A DNA stretch of 64,000 nt from Mycolicibacterium moriokaense. GTDB lineage: Bacteria; Actinomycetota; Actinomycetes; Mycobacteriales; Mycobacteriaceae. The DNA lies in contig NZ_QJJU01000023.1 in NCBI RefSeq assembly GCF_003201655.1, positions 1 through 64,000 of the forward strand. Reading direction: 5' to 3'. Positions within the stretch are counted from its first letter, which is position 1, and every line of letters starts with the position of its first letter. The notes beneath the pieces are model-generated. The model did no database searches. It saw only the letters and a list, made by a program, of their open reading frames with translations, and was not told where the DNA came from. Shown here one piece after another: positions 42,666 through 51,359 of this stretch. The translations under genes were made by a program, and so were the position numbers.

Positions 42666-42983
42666 ATGTCGATGGGTCGTTCCAACAACACCCGCCCTAT
42701 CCGACGACACCGAGGTCGCCTGACCCGCCTGAACCGGGGTCGACAGCCAGGCAATACCATTGGCACATGCTCAAAAGGGCTGGTAGCCGCGCTGGCCATC
42801 GTGTCGATCGGTCTCTTGGGGTCGCCAACGGCGCACACCGCGCCTTGCGTTGACGGTGACAGCGGGCTCACCGCTCGCGGCGACTACTACATATGTCAAA
42901 GCGGAGTCTGGGTGCACGTCATACCCCCAGGCACGCCGCCAGGAGCCCAACGGCTACCACCAACTATTGACCCCACGAGCTGA
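42666..42983 (+). CDS. Small secreted protein
   Basis: About 105 residues. A signal peptide (GLVAALAIVSIGLLGSPTAHTA) leads to a mature part of about 45 residues with two cysteines: PCVDGDSGLTARGDYYICQSGVWVHVIPPG. It fits small exported mycobacterial proteins with one disulphide. The 40 residues before the signal peptide are basic, so a later start is likely. Function is unknown. Confidence 0.55.
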   Translation: MSMGRSNNTRPIRRHRGRLTRLNRGRQPGNTIGTCSKGLVAALAIVSIGLLGSPTAHTAPCVDGDSGLTARGDYYICQSGVWVHVIPPGTPPGAQRLPPTIDPTS

Positions 42984-43084
42984 CCACACGCCAGCCGTCC
43001 CAACCACCCACCACCGACCTGAAATCCCGTGTGCGACAAACTTCATCCACAGAATTTGACAATATCTCTTGATCTCGCAGGGGG

Positions 43085-43200
43085 TGTGGGTGTGCCTGGA
43101 TGCCGCAGCGTACTCGGCTGGGGTTCGGTAGCCCAGGGCCGAGTGTCGGTGCCGTTGGCTGTGGCAGGCGGTCGACAGCGGCCAGTCCCCCACGGGCCTG
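43085..43200 (-). pseudogene. Remnant of an IS3-family OrfB C-terminus
   Basis: A minus-strand frame encodes RHSALGYRTPAEYAAASRHTHTPCEIKRY, the typical end of IS3-family transposases (compare RRHSSLGYQAP at 17.6 kb). Nothing else of the element can be recognised, so it is a small leftover. Confidence 0.65.
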
Positions 43201-43270
43201 GTCGAGTCCTTGTAGCAGTGGATGTTTGGCGTTTTGCAGGGTGCTTATCTGGCCGAAGAGTGGCTCCGGT

Positions 43271-43840
43271 CTAGAGGTCCTTGAGTGCGGCCGCAGTCTG
43301 AGTGAGGATGTCATCGGATAGATCGACGTCGCCGACCGCTCGCGCTACTGCAACGGCCCCGACCAGCGCGCTGAGTACTACGTAGGCGCGTCGTCGATCA
43401 CCAGCGGCATCCGAGGTTGAGATCAATCCGGCTAGAACCTCGAGATACTGTTCAACTTGGCGACTGTAGGCGACGCGGGGCCAATCATCGGCACGCGAAA
43501 TGTCCTCAGCCAACGCAGTCACTGCGCATCCGGTTTCCGGGTGGTCGCGATGGGCGGGACTCAGGTAGCCGTCGACGATCGCCTTGAACGCCCGCTTGCC
43601 ACCTCGGGTGGTGGCAGCCATGGTCCGCTTGCTTCCCTGAGCCAGGGCGCACTCCACGGCGGCGCCGATGAGATCATCGCGGGAATTGAAATGTCGGTAG
43701 AAGGCGCCGTGTGTCAGGCCGGCTTCCTGCATCAGGTCCGCTACGCGGACTCCGTCGATGCCATCACGACGTATCCGGGCCGCAGCGATGTTGACGATTC
43801 GATCGTGGCTCGCCGCCTTGTCAGCCTGCGAACTACCCAC
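43271..43840 (-). CDS. TetR-family regulator
   Basis: 189 residues. The helix-turn-helix GVRVADLMQEAGLTHGAFYRHFNSRDDLIGAA is canonical. The C-terminal domain has ETGCAVTALAEDIS and is of the AcrR/NemR-like type. A palindrome at 43880-43893 overlaps a TATAAT -10 box 40 bases upstream of the start, suggesting autorepression. It is divergent from the enoyl-CoA hydratase gene that begins 445 bases away, so it may control the catabolic genes. Confidence 0.85.
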   Translation of the reverse strand: MGSSQADKAASHDRIVNIAAARIRRDGIDGVRVADLMQEAGLTHGAFYRHFNSRDDLIGAAVECALAQGSKRTMAATTRGGKRAFKAIVDGYLSPAHRDHPETGCAVTALAEDISRADDWPRVAYSRQVEQYLEVLAGLISTSDAAGDRRRAYVVLSALVGAVAVARAVGDVDLSDDILTQTAAALKDL

Positions 43841-43879
43841 GAATGAACCTCCGACCGATGCGACATCAGTTTGCTGCTA

Positions 43880-43893
43880 ACGATTATAGTCGT
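43880..43893 (-). promoter_or_regulatory. Palindrome ACGATTATAGTCGT over a -10 box
   Basis: Twelve of fourteen bases are symmetric. Read on the minus strand it contains TATAAT (43888-43883), a perfect -10 hexamer 40 bases before the TetR gene. An operator lying over the promoter fits TetR autorepression. Confidence 0.5.
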
Positions 43894-44180
43894 CATCTTG
43901 TTGAGGTAAACGCAACCACCCAGTCGTGACGGGACGCCGGCCGATGACGCTCGGAATCGACCGGTACTGCTATCGCCAAATCTTGGACCACGACTAGCCT
44001 CGGTGAACACCTGCGGTCCAATCCGGCGGCCGAACCGATCGCACCCTGCGAATGTCAACTCGATTGGGCGCCACCGTGGCTCATCACAAGGGCGGTGTGT
44101 GCGTCTCTGAGCGACCATCACCGCCAGAGACCTGATTCACCACAGGCAGAGGGCGCCGAGCAGAGCATGACAACCCGCTC

Positions 44181-44212
44181 TTGACAATGAGGATGATGAC
44201 TGTCATCCTCAT
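44181..44212 (+). promoter_or_regulatory. TTGACA box followed by a 10-bp inverted repeat
   Basis: A TTGACA -35 box (44181-44186) runs straight into ATGAGGATGA-N6-TCATCCTCAT, a perfect 10-bp inverted repeat (44187-44212), about 70 bases before the enoyl-CoA hydratase gene. This is a strong candidate for a repressor-controlled promoter; the regulator could be the divergent TetR protein, although that gene also has a different palindrome of its own. Confidence 0.6.
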
Positions 44213-44284
44213 TTCAAACGGCCAAATGTACTGCGCACCTGACGCTTCCGGTGTGCAGCGCCCTGGAACGGAGGAATCCTTCGG

Positions 44285-45120
44285 ATGACCGCCTCATTGA
44301 CCCAGTTCACGATCACCGAGGTATCGACCGGATATTGGCGGGTGACGTTCAGTAATCCGCCAATAAATTTCGCGGATCCAGACACCATCATCGAGCTACA
44401 ACAATTGGTTGGTCTCATCGAGTCCGAGGACACGTTGCAGGTCGTCGTGCTGGACAGTGCCAACCCCGACTTCTTCATCAATCGCTACGACGTCTCCCGT
44501 GTGGCGGAGACCCTGTGGCGCCCGGGCCGACTAGTCTGCCAGCGTTCATCGACATCACGACACGGCTGACCACCTCGCCGGTCGTGACCATCGCGTCCAT
44601 CCGAGGTCGCACTCGAGGCGGGGGTGCCGAGATTGCCCTGGCATGTGACATGCGTTTCGCAAGCCTGCAGCGAGCGATCTTCGGGCAACCCGAAGTGGGT
44701 GCCGGACTTCTCCCGGGCGGCGGCGGGATTGAGCGCCTGCCCCTTCTCGTCGGACGGGCCCGGGCACTGGAAATTGTTCTCGGCAGTGACGATTTCGACG
44801 CGGCGACGGCGGCGAAGTACGGCTGGGTGAATCGCGCGCTCCCTGATGATGAGCTTGATGGCTACGTCGACAACCTTGCCCGGCGCATCGCGTCGTTCGA
44901 CAAGCCTGCGCTGGCTGAGGCGAAGCAGCTGATCAATCGCAGGACCCTGCCCTCCGCTGATGACCTGATCCAGACACAGGACGTATTTCTCGGCGCATTT
45001 TCACGGCCAAGTGTGCAAGAGCGGGGGGCCAGACTCCGCCGCAGGGCCTCTGAGGTGGGTCCTGACTTCGAGGCACGTATGGGCCACTACCTTGCCGATC
45101 TCGGCGCTGCGGGCACCTGA
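44285..45120 (+). pseudogene. Enoyl-CoA hydratase/isomerase gene with a one-base frameshift
   Basis: The first frame (from 44285, with GGAGGA upstream) encodes VTFSNPPINFADPDTIIELQQL and ends out of frame near 44511. The second frame continues from APGPTSLPAFIDITTRL and contains the oxyanion-hole segment ASIRGRTRGGGAEIALACDMRFA and IFGQPEVGAGLLPGGGGIERL, which holds the catalytic glutamate region. Adding one base in GAGACCC-TGTGG restores the whole crotonase of about 278 residues. It is either a recent mutation or a sequencing error. The MDR oxidoreductase starts 6 bases downstream. Confidence 0.8.
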
Positions 45121-45125
45121 CCCCT

Positions 45126-46268
45126 ATGACCGCAGATTTGCCCGAGAATGCACTGGAACTGCGTTCGTTGGTGACGTCGCACGGCACCCTTGAGCTGTCA
45201 CTGCACGAGGTCCCAATTCCAGTTCCCGCCGCTAACGAGGTGTTGGTGCGGGTGGAAGCCTCGCCGATCAACCCATCGGATTTGGGACTTCTCCTTGCCG
45301 GCGCGGACATGACTACTGCGCACGTCGCCGGCGCGCCGGAGCGCCCCGTCGTCACAGCATCGCTGACGGAGGACATGATGCGAGCGCTCGCGGCGCGAGT
45401 GGATAGATCGCTTCCGGTGGGTAATGAGGGCGCGGGCACCGTCGTGGCCGCGGGGTCCTCGTCAACAGCTCAGGCCCTCCTCGGAAAGACGGTGGCGATC
45501 GCCGGCGGATCGATGTATGCGCAATACCGCGCGGTTGACGGTGCCGCGTGTCTTGTTCTGCCCGAAGGGATAACGGCCAGAGAAGGGGCTTCGTCGTTTG
45601 TCAATCCCCTCACGGCGCTCGGAATGGTGGAAACCATGCGTCGCGAAGGTCACCCCGGCCTCGTACACACGGCTGCCGCGTCGAATCTTGGCCAGATGCT
45701 CGTCAAACTCTGCGTTGAGGACGGCGTACCGCTGGTCAATATCGTCCGCAAACCCCATCAAGAAGAGCTTCTAAGGTCGCTGGGCGCGGTCTATGTATGC
45801 AACTCGACATCACCCACCTTCGTGGCGGAGCTGATCGAGGCACTGAAGGCGACATCCGCGACGCTTGCGTTCGACGCCACTGGCGGAGGAAATCTCGCAA
45901 GTCAAATTCTCACCGGCATGGAGGCAGCGGCCAACTCAACTGCCAAGGGGTACTCGGGGTACGGGTCAAGCGTGCACAAGCAGGTCTACATCTACGGTGG
46001 CCTCGACCCCCGTCCGACGGTGCTTACGAGAAACTTCGGCTTCGCATGGAGCGTGGGAGCGTGGCTGCTTACCCCATTCCTTCAGAACGTCGGGCCCGCA
46101 GCTTTAGGTCGGCTCCGAGCCCGCGTGGCCAAGGAACTAACCACGACGTTCGCGAGTACCTATACGCAGGAGGTATCACTCGCTGGTGTGCTCAAGCCCG
46201 ACGCCTTCACTAGCTACATAAGGCCGGCGACTGGGGAGAAGTTCCTCGTGACCCCGCACATACCCTAG
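45126..46268 (+). CDS. MDR-superfamily NAD(P)-dependent oxidoreductase (quinone-reductase-like)
   Basis: 380 residues. The GroES-like N-domain (PAANEVLVRVEASPINPSDLGLL, GNEGAGTVVAAG) is followed by a Rossmann-type domain (GLVHTAAASNLGQMLVKLC, FDATGGGNLASQIL). The structural and catalytic zinc cysteines of alcohol dehydrogenases are absent, so it belongs to the zinc-free quinone/enoyl reductase branch. It follows the hydratase gene by 6 bases and is probably cotranscribed. Substrate is unknown. Confidence 0.8.
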   Translation: MTADLPENALELRSLVTSHGTLELSLHEVPIPVPAANEVLVRVEASPINPSDLGLLLAGADMTTAHVAGAPERPVVTASLTEDMMRALAARVDRSLPVGNEGAGTVVAAGSSSTAQALLGKTVAIAGGSMYAQYRAVDGAACLVLPEGITAREGASSFVNPLTALGMVETMRREGHPGLVHTAAASNLGQMLVKLCVEDGVPLVNIVRKPHQEELLRSLGAVYVCNSTSPTFVAELIEALKATSATLAFDATGGGNLASQILTGMEAAANSTAKGYSGYGSSVHKQVYIYGGLDPRPTVLTRNFGFAWSVGAWLLTPFLQNVGPAALGRLRARVAKELTTTFASTYTQEVSLAGVLKPDAFTSYIRPATGEKFLVTPHIP

Positions 46269-46492
46269 TGACTCGTACGCAGACTCCATGCGGATCGCAG
46301 GAAACGATCGAGCCTTGCTCGACGACCAGTGCGCGTGTACCGGCTGAACTTGTGGAGCCCCACAAGAACTCGGCTGTCCGCCAGACCACATCACCGTGAC
46401 CGATTCAAATCGATGGCGTGCCTAAAGCCCCTCCGAGGCGGTGACGATCCCCGTCACTGAGTCGGGGAGCGGGAATCAGGCGGGTGGTGTTG

Positions 46493-46650
46493 TCAGCGGC
46501 CGGCGAACACCGCATGTCCCGGACCGGACTTCAGAAACGCATGGATGCCACTGCGGGCGTCGTCGGTATCAAACAGATCGGCGACCGATTGAGCGGCTCC
46601 CTCGGCTCTGATGGTGTCTCTCTCGGCCTTGACAGTGGAACTACAGCCGA
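46493..46650 (-). pseudogene. C-terminal remnant of a second enoyl-CoA hydratase
   Basis: On the minus strand a frame without start encodes VKAERDTIRAEGAAQSVADLFDT followed by RSGIHAFLKSGPGHAVFAGR and a stop. This is the usual end of crotonase-family enzymes (the FL.. RRP-x-F.G tail). The rest of the gene is missing where the carboxymuconolactone-decarboxylase-like gene now ends, so it was deleted. Confidence 0.6.
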
Positions 46651-46660
46651 TCACCCGGCT

Positions 46661-47221
46661 TTAGCTTGCGCGGTCGATCTGGTCGCGGGAGTATTCAATG
46701 ACGGGCGCGGAGTCGCCGTAGATGTCGAGTGTGTGGATGAAGCGGTGCAGCCCCATCGCCGAAGCGCATGTGAAGCCGAGTTCGACGATCTGGGCGGCGG
46801 TGAAGTGATCGCCGAGGCGCCGATAGAACTCGTCGTCGATCGAATGGTGGTCGGCCGAGAGCCGATCGAGGAACTCGATGGCGGTCTGCTCCTGCGGCGT
46901 CAACGTGTCGCGGTCGGGGGCGAGAAGACACGCAACGTCGCTATCGGAGATCGAGTCGTGCTTACGCGATTGGCTGCACGGTTCACATTCGCCGAGTTGG
47001 GCACTCCGGATGCGGATGAGCTCCAGCAGCCGCCCACCGACCAGCGAGTCGGCCCCCAGATGTGTGCGTGCCATGTTCACCTGCGCGAGTTGGGCACTGC
47101 GGTAGGCGAAGATCTGCAGCGGCACCGGGGTTGCGTAGAGCCCGGCGGCCACACCGGCTTCGACGATTTCGCGGGATTGGGCACTGAGCTCATCCATGGG
47201 AATTGGTGCGATACGTGGCAT
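46661..47221 (-). CDS. Carboxymuconolactone decarboxylase/AhpD-like protein
   Basis: 186 residues, helical. RIRSAQLGECEPCSQSRKH carries the CxxC pair of AhpD-type proteins, with an acidic residue just before it, and EFLDRLSADHHSIDDEFYRRLGDHF and IVELGFTCASAMGLHRFIHTL are typical of mycobacterial CMD-domain proteins. Members act as peroxidase helpers or in ring-cleavage pathways. It is divergent from the SDR gene, with 77 bases between starts. Confidence 0.8.
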   Translation of the reverse strand: MPRIAPIPMDELSAQSREIVEAGVAAGLYATPVPLQIFAYRSAQLAQVNMARTHLGADSLVGGRLLELIRIRSAQLGECEPCSQSRKHDSISDSDVACLLAPDRDTLTPQEQTAIEFLDRLSADHHSIDDEFYRRLGDHFTAAQIVELGFTCASAMGLHRFIHTLDIYGDSAPVIEYSRDQIDRAS

Positions 47222-47298
47222 CCCTTGAAGCTATCGTCACTCGGGTCGGTTCGGTAGCCGTTCAAAGGATGATTGGCGTGGCGAGGGAGGCCGCACAG

Positions 47299-48072
47299 AT
47301 GGCTCGATTGGTCGGCAAGGTGGCCATCGTGACGGGCGGCGGTGGTGGTATCGGTGCAGCCACGGTGAAGGCGCTGGCAGCCGGCGGCGCCTCGGTTGCC
47401 GTCGTCGATATAGACGAGGCGAAAGCGGCCGACGTCGTCGCGGACGTTGGTGCAGCCGGAGGCGACGCGATCGCCGTGGGCGGCGACTTGTCGGTCGAGG
47501 CGGCGGCGGCAGCGGCGGTGCAGGCCACCGTCGACCGCTTCGGCCGCGTGGACATCCTGCACAACAACGCCGCGCTGACGGCGCCCGACTTCCTGTCGCG
47601 CGACACCACGGTGCCCGACATGGCGCTCGAGGTGTGGGAGCGGTCGGTTGCCGTCAACCTGAACTCGCAGATGCTGATGTGCAAGCACGCGATCCCGGCG
47701 ATGGTCCGAACCGGCGGCGGCTCGATCATCAATATGTCGTCGGGGGCCGCGATGTCGGCTGACCGCACCCGCGTGGCTTACGCCGTCGCCAAAGCCGGTG
47801 TCAACACGTTGACGATGTATGTGGCGGCCAGTCATGGGAAGCAGGGCATTCGCGCGAATACCATTGTGCCGGGCCTGATCCTGACCGATGCCGTCAAGGC
47901 GCATCTCCCCGAAGAGGTGTTGGCGGACTTGTCGAAGTCCACCTTGACGCCCTACGTCGGCCAGCCCGCGGATGTCGCGGATCTCGTGGTGTTTCTGGCT
48001 TCCGACGAATCGCGATACATCACCGGTCAGCTGATCCGCATCGACGGGGGCATGTCGGTGCGCGTGCCGTGA
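47299..48072 (+). CDS. Short-chain dehydrogenase/reductase
   Basis: 257 residues from the ATG at 47299, which has GGAGG 9 bases upstream; the frame is open to 47203. Classical SDR motifs are TGGGGGIGAAT (coenzyme), NNAAL, the serine in INMSSGAAMSA and the catalytic YAVAK. D near the end of strand 2 (VVDIDEAKA) suggests NAD(H). Substrate is unknown; the neighbours suggest oxidation of a hydroxyl during catabolism of a cyclic compound. Confidence 0.9.
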   Translation: MARLVGKVAIVTGGGGGIGAATVKALAAGGASVAVVDIDEAKAADVVADVGAAGGDAIAVGGDLSVEAAAAAAVQATVDRFGRVDILHNNAALTAPDFLSRDTTVPDMALEVWERSVAVNLNSQMLMCKHAIPAMVRTGGGSIINMSSGAAMSADRTRVAYAVAKAGVNTLTMYVAASHGKQGIRANTIVPGLILTDAVKAHLPEEVLADLSKSTLTPYVGQPADVADLVVFLASDESRYITGQLIRIDGGMSVRVP

Positions 48073-48081
48073 CGGCGACCG

Positions 48082-48891
48082 CTAGTGCGTTGGTCCCAGC
48101 ACGTAGTCGCCGGTACCCGGATGGTGGTACCAGCCGCATGACGCCTGCGTTCCGCCGTCGACATGGATGGTCTGTCCGGTGATGTAGCTGGACATGTCCG
48201 AGGCGAGAAAGACCGCGGCGCCGGCAATGTCGTCGACATGGCCAGCGCGGCCCATCGGCACCACGAGGCGAAACTGCTCCTCGGCGTTGGGCGGCGCGAT
48301 CGCAGCGAGGCCCTCGGTGAAGGTGATGTCGGGAGCCAGGGCGTTGATCCGGATGCCATGGGGCGCCAGCTCGAGGGCTGCGGTCTTGGTGTAGCTGATG
48401 ACACCGGCCTTGGCTGCCGCGTAGGCCGCGAAACCCGGTGCCGCCCTGATGCCCTCGATCGAGGTCACGTTGATGATGCTGCCCGATAGCGTGTGCTCCA
48501 CGATCACGCGAGCCACCCGCTGCGTGCACAGGTACACATGCCGAAGGTTGGCCTTGTACAAAGCGTCCCACCCGTTCTCCCTGGTCTCCAGGATGGGCGA
48601 ATGGAACAGTCCGCCAGCGTTATTCACCAGAATGGTCACTGGGCCGAGCTCCGCGACGGTTCTCTCCAGCGCGGCATCCACCTGTGCGCTGTCTCGGACA
48701 TCGGTGGCTATTCCCAGCGCGCCGATCTCAGACGCCGCGGCGGCGCACGATGCCATGTCACGCTCCCAGATCGCGACCGACGCACCGAATGCCTTGAGAC
48801 CTGCCGCGACACCGCGCCCAATGCCGGCACCGCCGCCGGTGACGACCGCGACGCGGTCCGTCAGAAGAGTCCTCGTGGGGTCGATTGACAT
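48082..48891 (-). CDS. Short-chain dehydrogenase/reductase
   Basis: 269 residues. TGGGAGIGRGV, NNAGG, INVTSIEG and YAAAK give the full classical SDR set. Convergent with the SDR gene to its left and divergent from the epimerase-like gene to its right, with an inverted repeat at 48933-48956 between them. Product lengths and motifs are normal. Function within the catabolic island is inferred only. Confidence 0.9.
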   Translation of the reverse strand: MSIDPTRTLLTDRVAVVTGGGAGIGRGVAAGLKAFGASVAIWERDMASCAAAASEIGALGIATDVRDSAQVDAALERTVAELGPVTILVNNAGGLFHSPILETRENGWDALYKANLRHVYLCTQRVARVIVEHTLSGSIINVTSIEGIRAAPGFAAYAAAKAGVISYTKTAALELAPHGIRINALAPDITFTEGLAAIAPPNAEEQFRLVVPMGRAGHVDDIAGAAVFLASDMSSYITGQTIHVDGGTQASCGWYHHPGTGDYVLGPTH

Positions 48892-48932
48892 GGCGAAACT
48901 CTAGAACGACGCCAACAGGAGTGTTACATTAC

Positions 48933-48956
48933 TTACGTTTCATGTCATATACGTAA
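48933..48956. promoter_or_regulatory. Inverted repeat TTACGT-N12-ACGTAA in a divergent promoter region
   Basis: Perfect 6-bp arms lie in an AT-rich stretch between two divergent genes (starts at 48891 and 48972). The site would cover both promoters and is a good candidate operator for the TetR protein encoded at 49970. Confidence 0.5.
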
Positions 48957-48971
48957 AGAAAATTTTGCGGG

Positions 48972-49973
48972 GTGAGAATCGTGCCCAGCACCGTCTTCGT
49001 GACAGGCGCCACCGGTCAAACCGGGGCTAACGTTTGCGAACAGCTGACCGCGCGCGGCGACCACGTGCGCGCTCTGGTTCGCAATCTTGACGACGCCACC
49101 GCGCTGGGCGAAATCGGCGTCGAACTCGTCAAGGGCGACATCTCCGATCCCGACGACGTCCTTCGGGCCGCCAAGGGGGCTGAGGCTGCGATTCACTGCG
49201 CTGCACTACTGGGCGGCGCAAGCCAAGATCTTGCAGACTTCAAGGCCGTCAACATGATTGGCACAACGAACGTCCTCGACGCAGCAAAGGCGCACGGTTT
49301 CCGTCGTGTGGTCGCACTGAGCACTGCCACGTTCCTCAACCTGAGCACCGACCTGCCGTTCGAGGAGGCGCCAGTCCTCGAGAAGCCACCCGACGACCCC
49401 TACACCGTGACCAAGCTTGCCGCGTTCCTCGAGGCGCAAAAGCGCGCGAAGGCCGGCGAGGACGTGCTGACGTGTCATCCCGGTGCGATCTACGGCCCGG
49501 GCCTTGTCGTCGAGCGTGCCTTGCACAGAACCAGTTTCAACCGCGTGCTATTGGCCGGCATGCGGGGCCGAATCAAGCGGTACCTGTCATTCCCTGTTAC
49601 CTGGGTAGCAGGTGCGGACGTGGCGGCGGGATCAATCGCCTCTCTTGATCGGGGCGTCGCCGGTGAGCGTTACCTGCTGATCGGCCGGCCGGAGGACACC
49701 TTCAGCACGGCGGGCGGCATCAACCGTGCCTGTGAGATCGCCGGAATCGACCACCGCGTCGATGATCTCGACTATCGCTCCGATCCGCAGGCGTTGACCG
49801 CGGAATTCGGTCCCACGTTGATGGCGATCGCCGAGGCGGCCGCGAAGACGGTACGTCGGCCGAGGACCGAGGACAGTCTCGCGAATCGGCGGCTCGGCTA
49901 CCGGCCGATGTCCTTCGATGACGGGCTGCACCTACTAATTCGATGGCTACGCAAGCTCGGGCGGCTCGAATGA
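48972..49973 (+). CDS. NAD-dependent epimerase/extended SDR
   Basis: 333 residues. VFVTGATGQTGANVCEQL is the coenzyme-binding motif of extended SDRs; the catalytic YTVTK and the STATF serine region follow. The family covers sugar epimerases, 3-beta-hydroxysteroid dehydrogenases and dihydroflavonol reductases; with these neighbours a hydroxysteroid- or terpenoid-like substrate is at least as likely as a sugar. The GTG at 48972 is the first start; a GTG four codons on is possible. Its stop overlaps the TetR start (ATGA). Confidence 0.8.
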   Translation: MRIVPSTVFVTGATGQTGANVCEQLTARGDHVRALVRNLDDATALGEIGVELVKGDISDPDDVLRAAKGAEAAIHCAALLGGASQDLADFKAVNMIGTTNVLDAAKAHGFRRVVALSTATFLNLSTDLPFEEAPVLEKPPDDPYTVTKLAAFLEAQKRAKAGEDVLTCHPGAIYGPGLVVERALHRTSFNRVLLAGMRGRIKRYLSFPVTWVAGADVAAGSIASLDRGVAGERYLLIGRPEDTFSTAGGINRACEIAGIDHRVDDLDYRSDPQALTAEFGPTLMAIAEAAAKTVRRPRTEDSLANRRLGYRPMSFDDGLHLLIRWLRKLGRLE

Positions 49974-50572
49974 GCAGGCGCAGCGTCGCGACGGTGCCCG
50001 AACGATCGGGAGCCGCGACGGATCGCGGAGACTCCGCTAAACGCATACTTACGGCCGCCCGGCAACTCGTTCTCCAGCAGGGCGCTCGCAGACTGTCGCT
50101 GACGGATGTAGCGACGCTCGCCGGGGTATCACGGCCCACGCTTTATCGCTACTTCCCGTCGAAAGAAGACTTGATCACCGCTTTAGGCAAGCTCGAGTAT
50201 CGCCGCATCAATTCGGCGATGGACAACGCTATCTCGGCATTGTCGGGCCGTAAGCGCCTCGAGGCCGCAGTCGATGTCGTCGCGCATTTCCTGTCCGAAC
50301 AACCGCCCCGCAGCCTGATCGACCTCGACCCGGGCTTCGTGAACGACGAAGTAGCGCATGTGCTGCCTTTGATCACCGACGCGTTGACCGCTGTCCTGAC
50401 GAAGTGCGCCAAAGAGGCCGACGTCGCCCTTCCCGCGACCCCGCGTGACATGGCAAGCACCATCGCACGAATAGCACTGAGCCACTATCTCTTTCCTGAC
50501 AGCGACCCACGGGCGGCGCGTCGGCAGATCCGTGCCGCAGCCGGACTGTGCGGCCGGCGGCGTGAGCTCTAG
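49970..50572 (+). CDS. TetR-family regulator
   Basis: 200 residues. RRLSLTDVATLAGVSRPTLYRYFPSKEDLITAL is the DNA-binding helix-turn-helix. It starts at an ATG that overlaps the epimerase stop (ATGA), so it is cotranscribed with that gene and may report on the pathway's substrate. Candidate operator: 48933-48956 in the divergent region upstream of its operon. Confidence 0.85.
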   Translation: MSRRSVATVPERSGAATDRGDSAKRILTAARQLVLQQGARRLSLTDVATLAGVSRPTLYRYFPSKEDLITALGKLEYRRINSAMDNAISALSGRKRLEAAVDVVAHFLSEQPPRSLIDLDPGFVNDEVAHVLPLITDALTAVLTKCAKEADVALPATPRDMASTIARIALSHYLFPDSDPRAARRQIRAAAGLCGRRREL

Positions 50573-50610
50573 GCCGCGGTTCCGCGCCCACATCGTTAGA
50601 GGGGTCCGCG

Positions 50611-51357
50611 ATGACACTGCCGGCATTGGTTCTGGTACATGGCGGTGGCCATGCGGCCGACTGCTGGGAACCCACTGTCGAAGAAATTCATCGCCAGGCG
50701 CCAGAGCTCAAGGTGCTCGCGGTCGACCTGCCCGGTCGGCGGGGCAAGCCGGGCGACCTCCACACGATGACCATCGCCGACTTCGTGGCTTCCGTGGTCG
50801 ACGACATCAAACAGGCCAGGCTGGACGAAATCGTTCTGGTCGGTCATTCGATGGCGGGGCTCACCGTGCCGGGCGTCCTCACCAAACTCGGGTCTTCCAG
50901 AGTGTGCGAGATGGTCCTCGCGACAGCGTTCGTCCCTCCCGAGGGCACGGCCCTCGTTGACACGCTGACTGGACCGTTCGCGCGGCTCGCGCGACGCGGG
51001 GCCAAGAAGGGCGCACTCGGCGGAACGCCTGCCGCGATGGCTAGGTTCGGATTCTTCAACGGAATGTCCCCTGCCCAGCGTCAATTCATGGCCGGCAAGC
51101 TCTACGCGGATTCAACGAACGTACTCGTGGAGAACGTTTCCCGCGAAGGCATGCCGAACGACGTTCCGCGCAGCTGGATCCTCACCCTGCGGGATCGCGC
51201 TCTCTCCCCCAGCTCTCAGCGCCGCAGCATCGAGGCGATCGGCGGCGTGCAGAACATCATTCAAATCGACACCTGTCACACACTGATGGTCAGCGAGCCG
51301 AATCGACTGGCCGAGATTCTCGTCGAACGTTGTCGCGCATACGGAAAAGGGGAATAG
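50611..51357 (+). CDS. Alpha/beta hydrolase
   Basis: 248 residues. LVHGGGHAADCW is the oxyanion loop, VGHSMAGLT the nucleophile elbow with serine, and DTCHTLMVSEP holds the histidine. The arrangement resembles plant-type methylesterase/hydroxynitrile-lyase-like hydrolases (HGGxH...GHSMAG). It follows the TetR gene by 38 bases and ends 2 bases before the amidohydrolase start, so the two enzymes are likely coupled and act in sequence. Confidence 0.85.
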   Translation: MTLPALVLVHGGGHAADCWEPTVEEIHRQAPELKVLAVDLPGRRGKPGDLHTMTIADFVASVVDDIKQARLDEIVLVGHSMAGLTVPGVLTKLGSSRVCEMVLATAFVPPEGTALVDTLTGPFARLARRGAKKGALGGTPAAMARFGFFNGMSPAQRQFMAGKLYADSTNVLVENVSREGMPNDVPRSWILTLRDRALSPSSQRRSIEAIGGVQNIIQIDTCHTLMVSEPNRLAEILVERCRAYGKGE

Positions 51358-51359
51358 TC

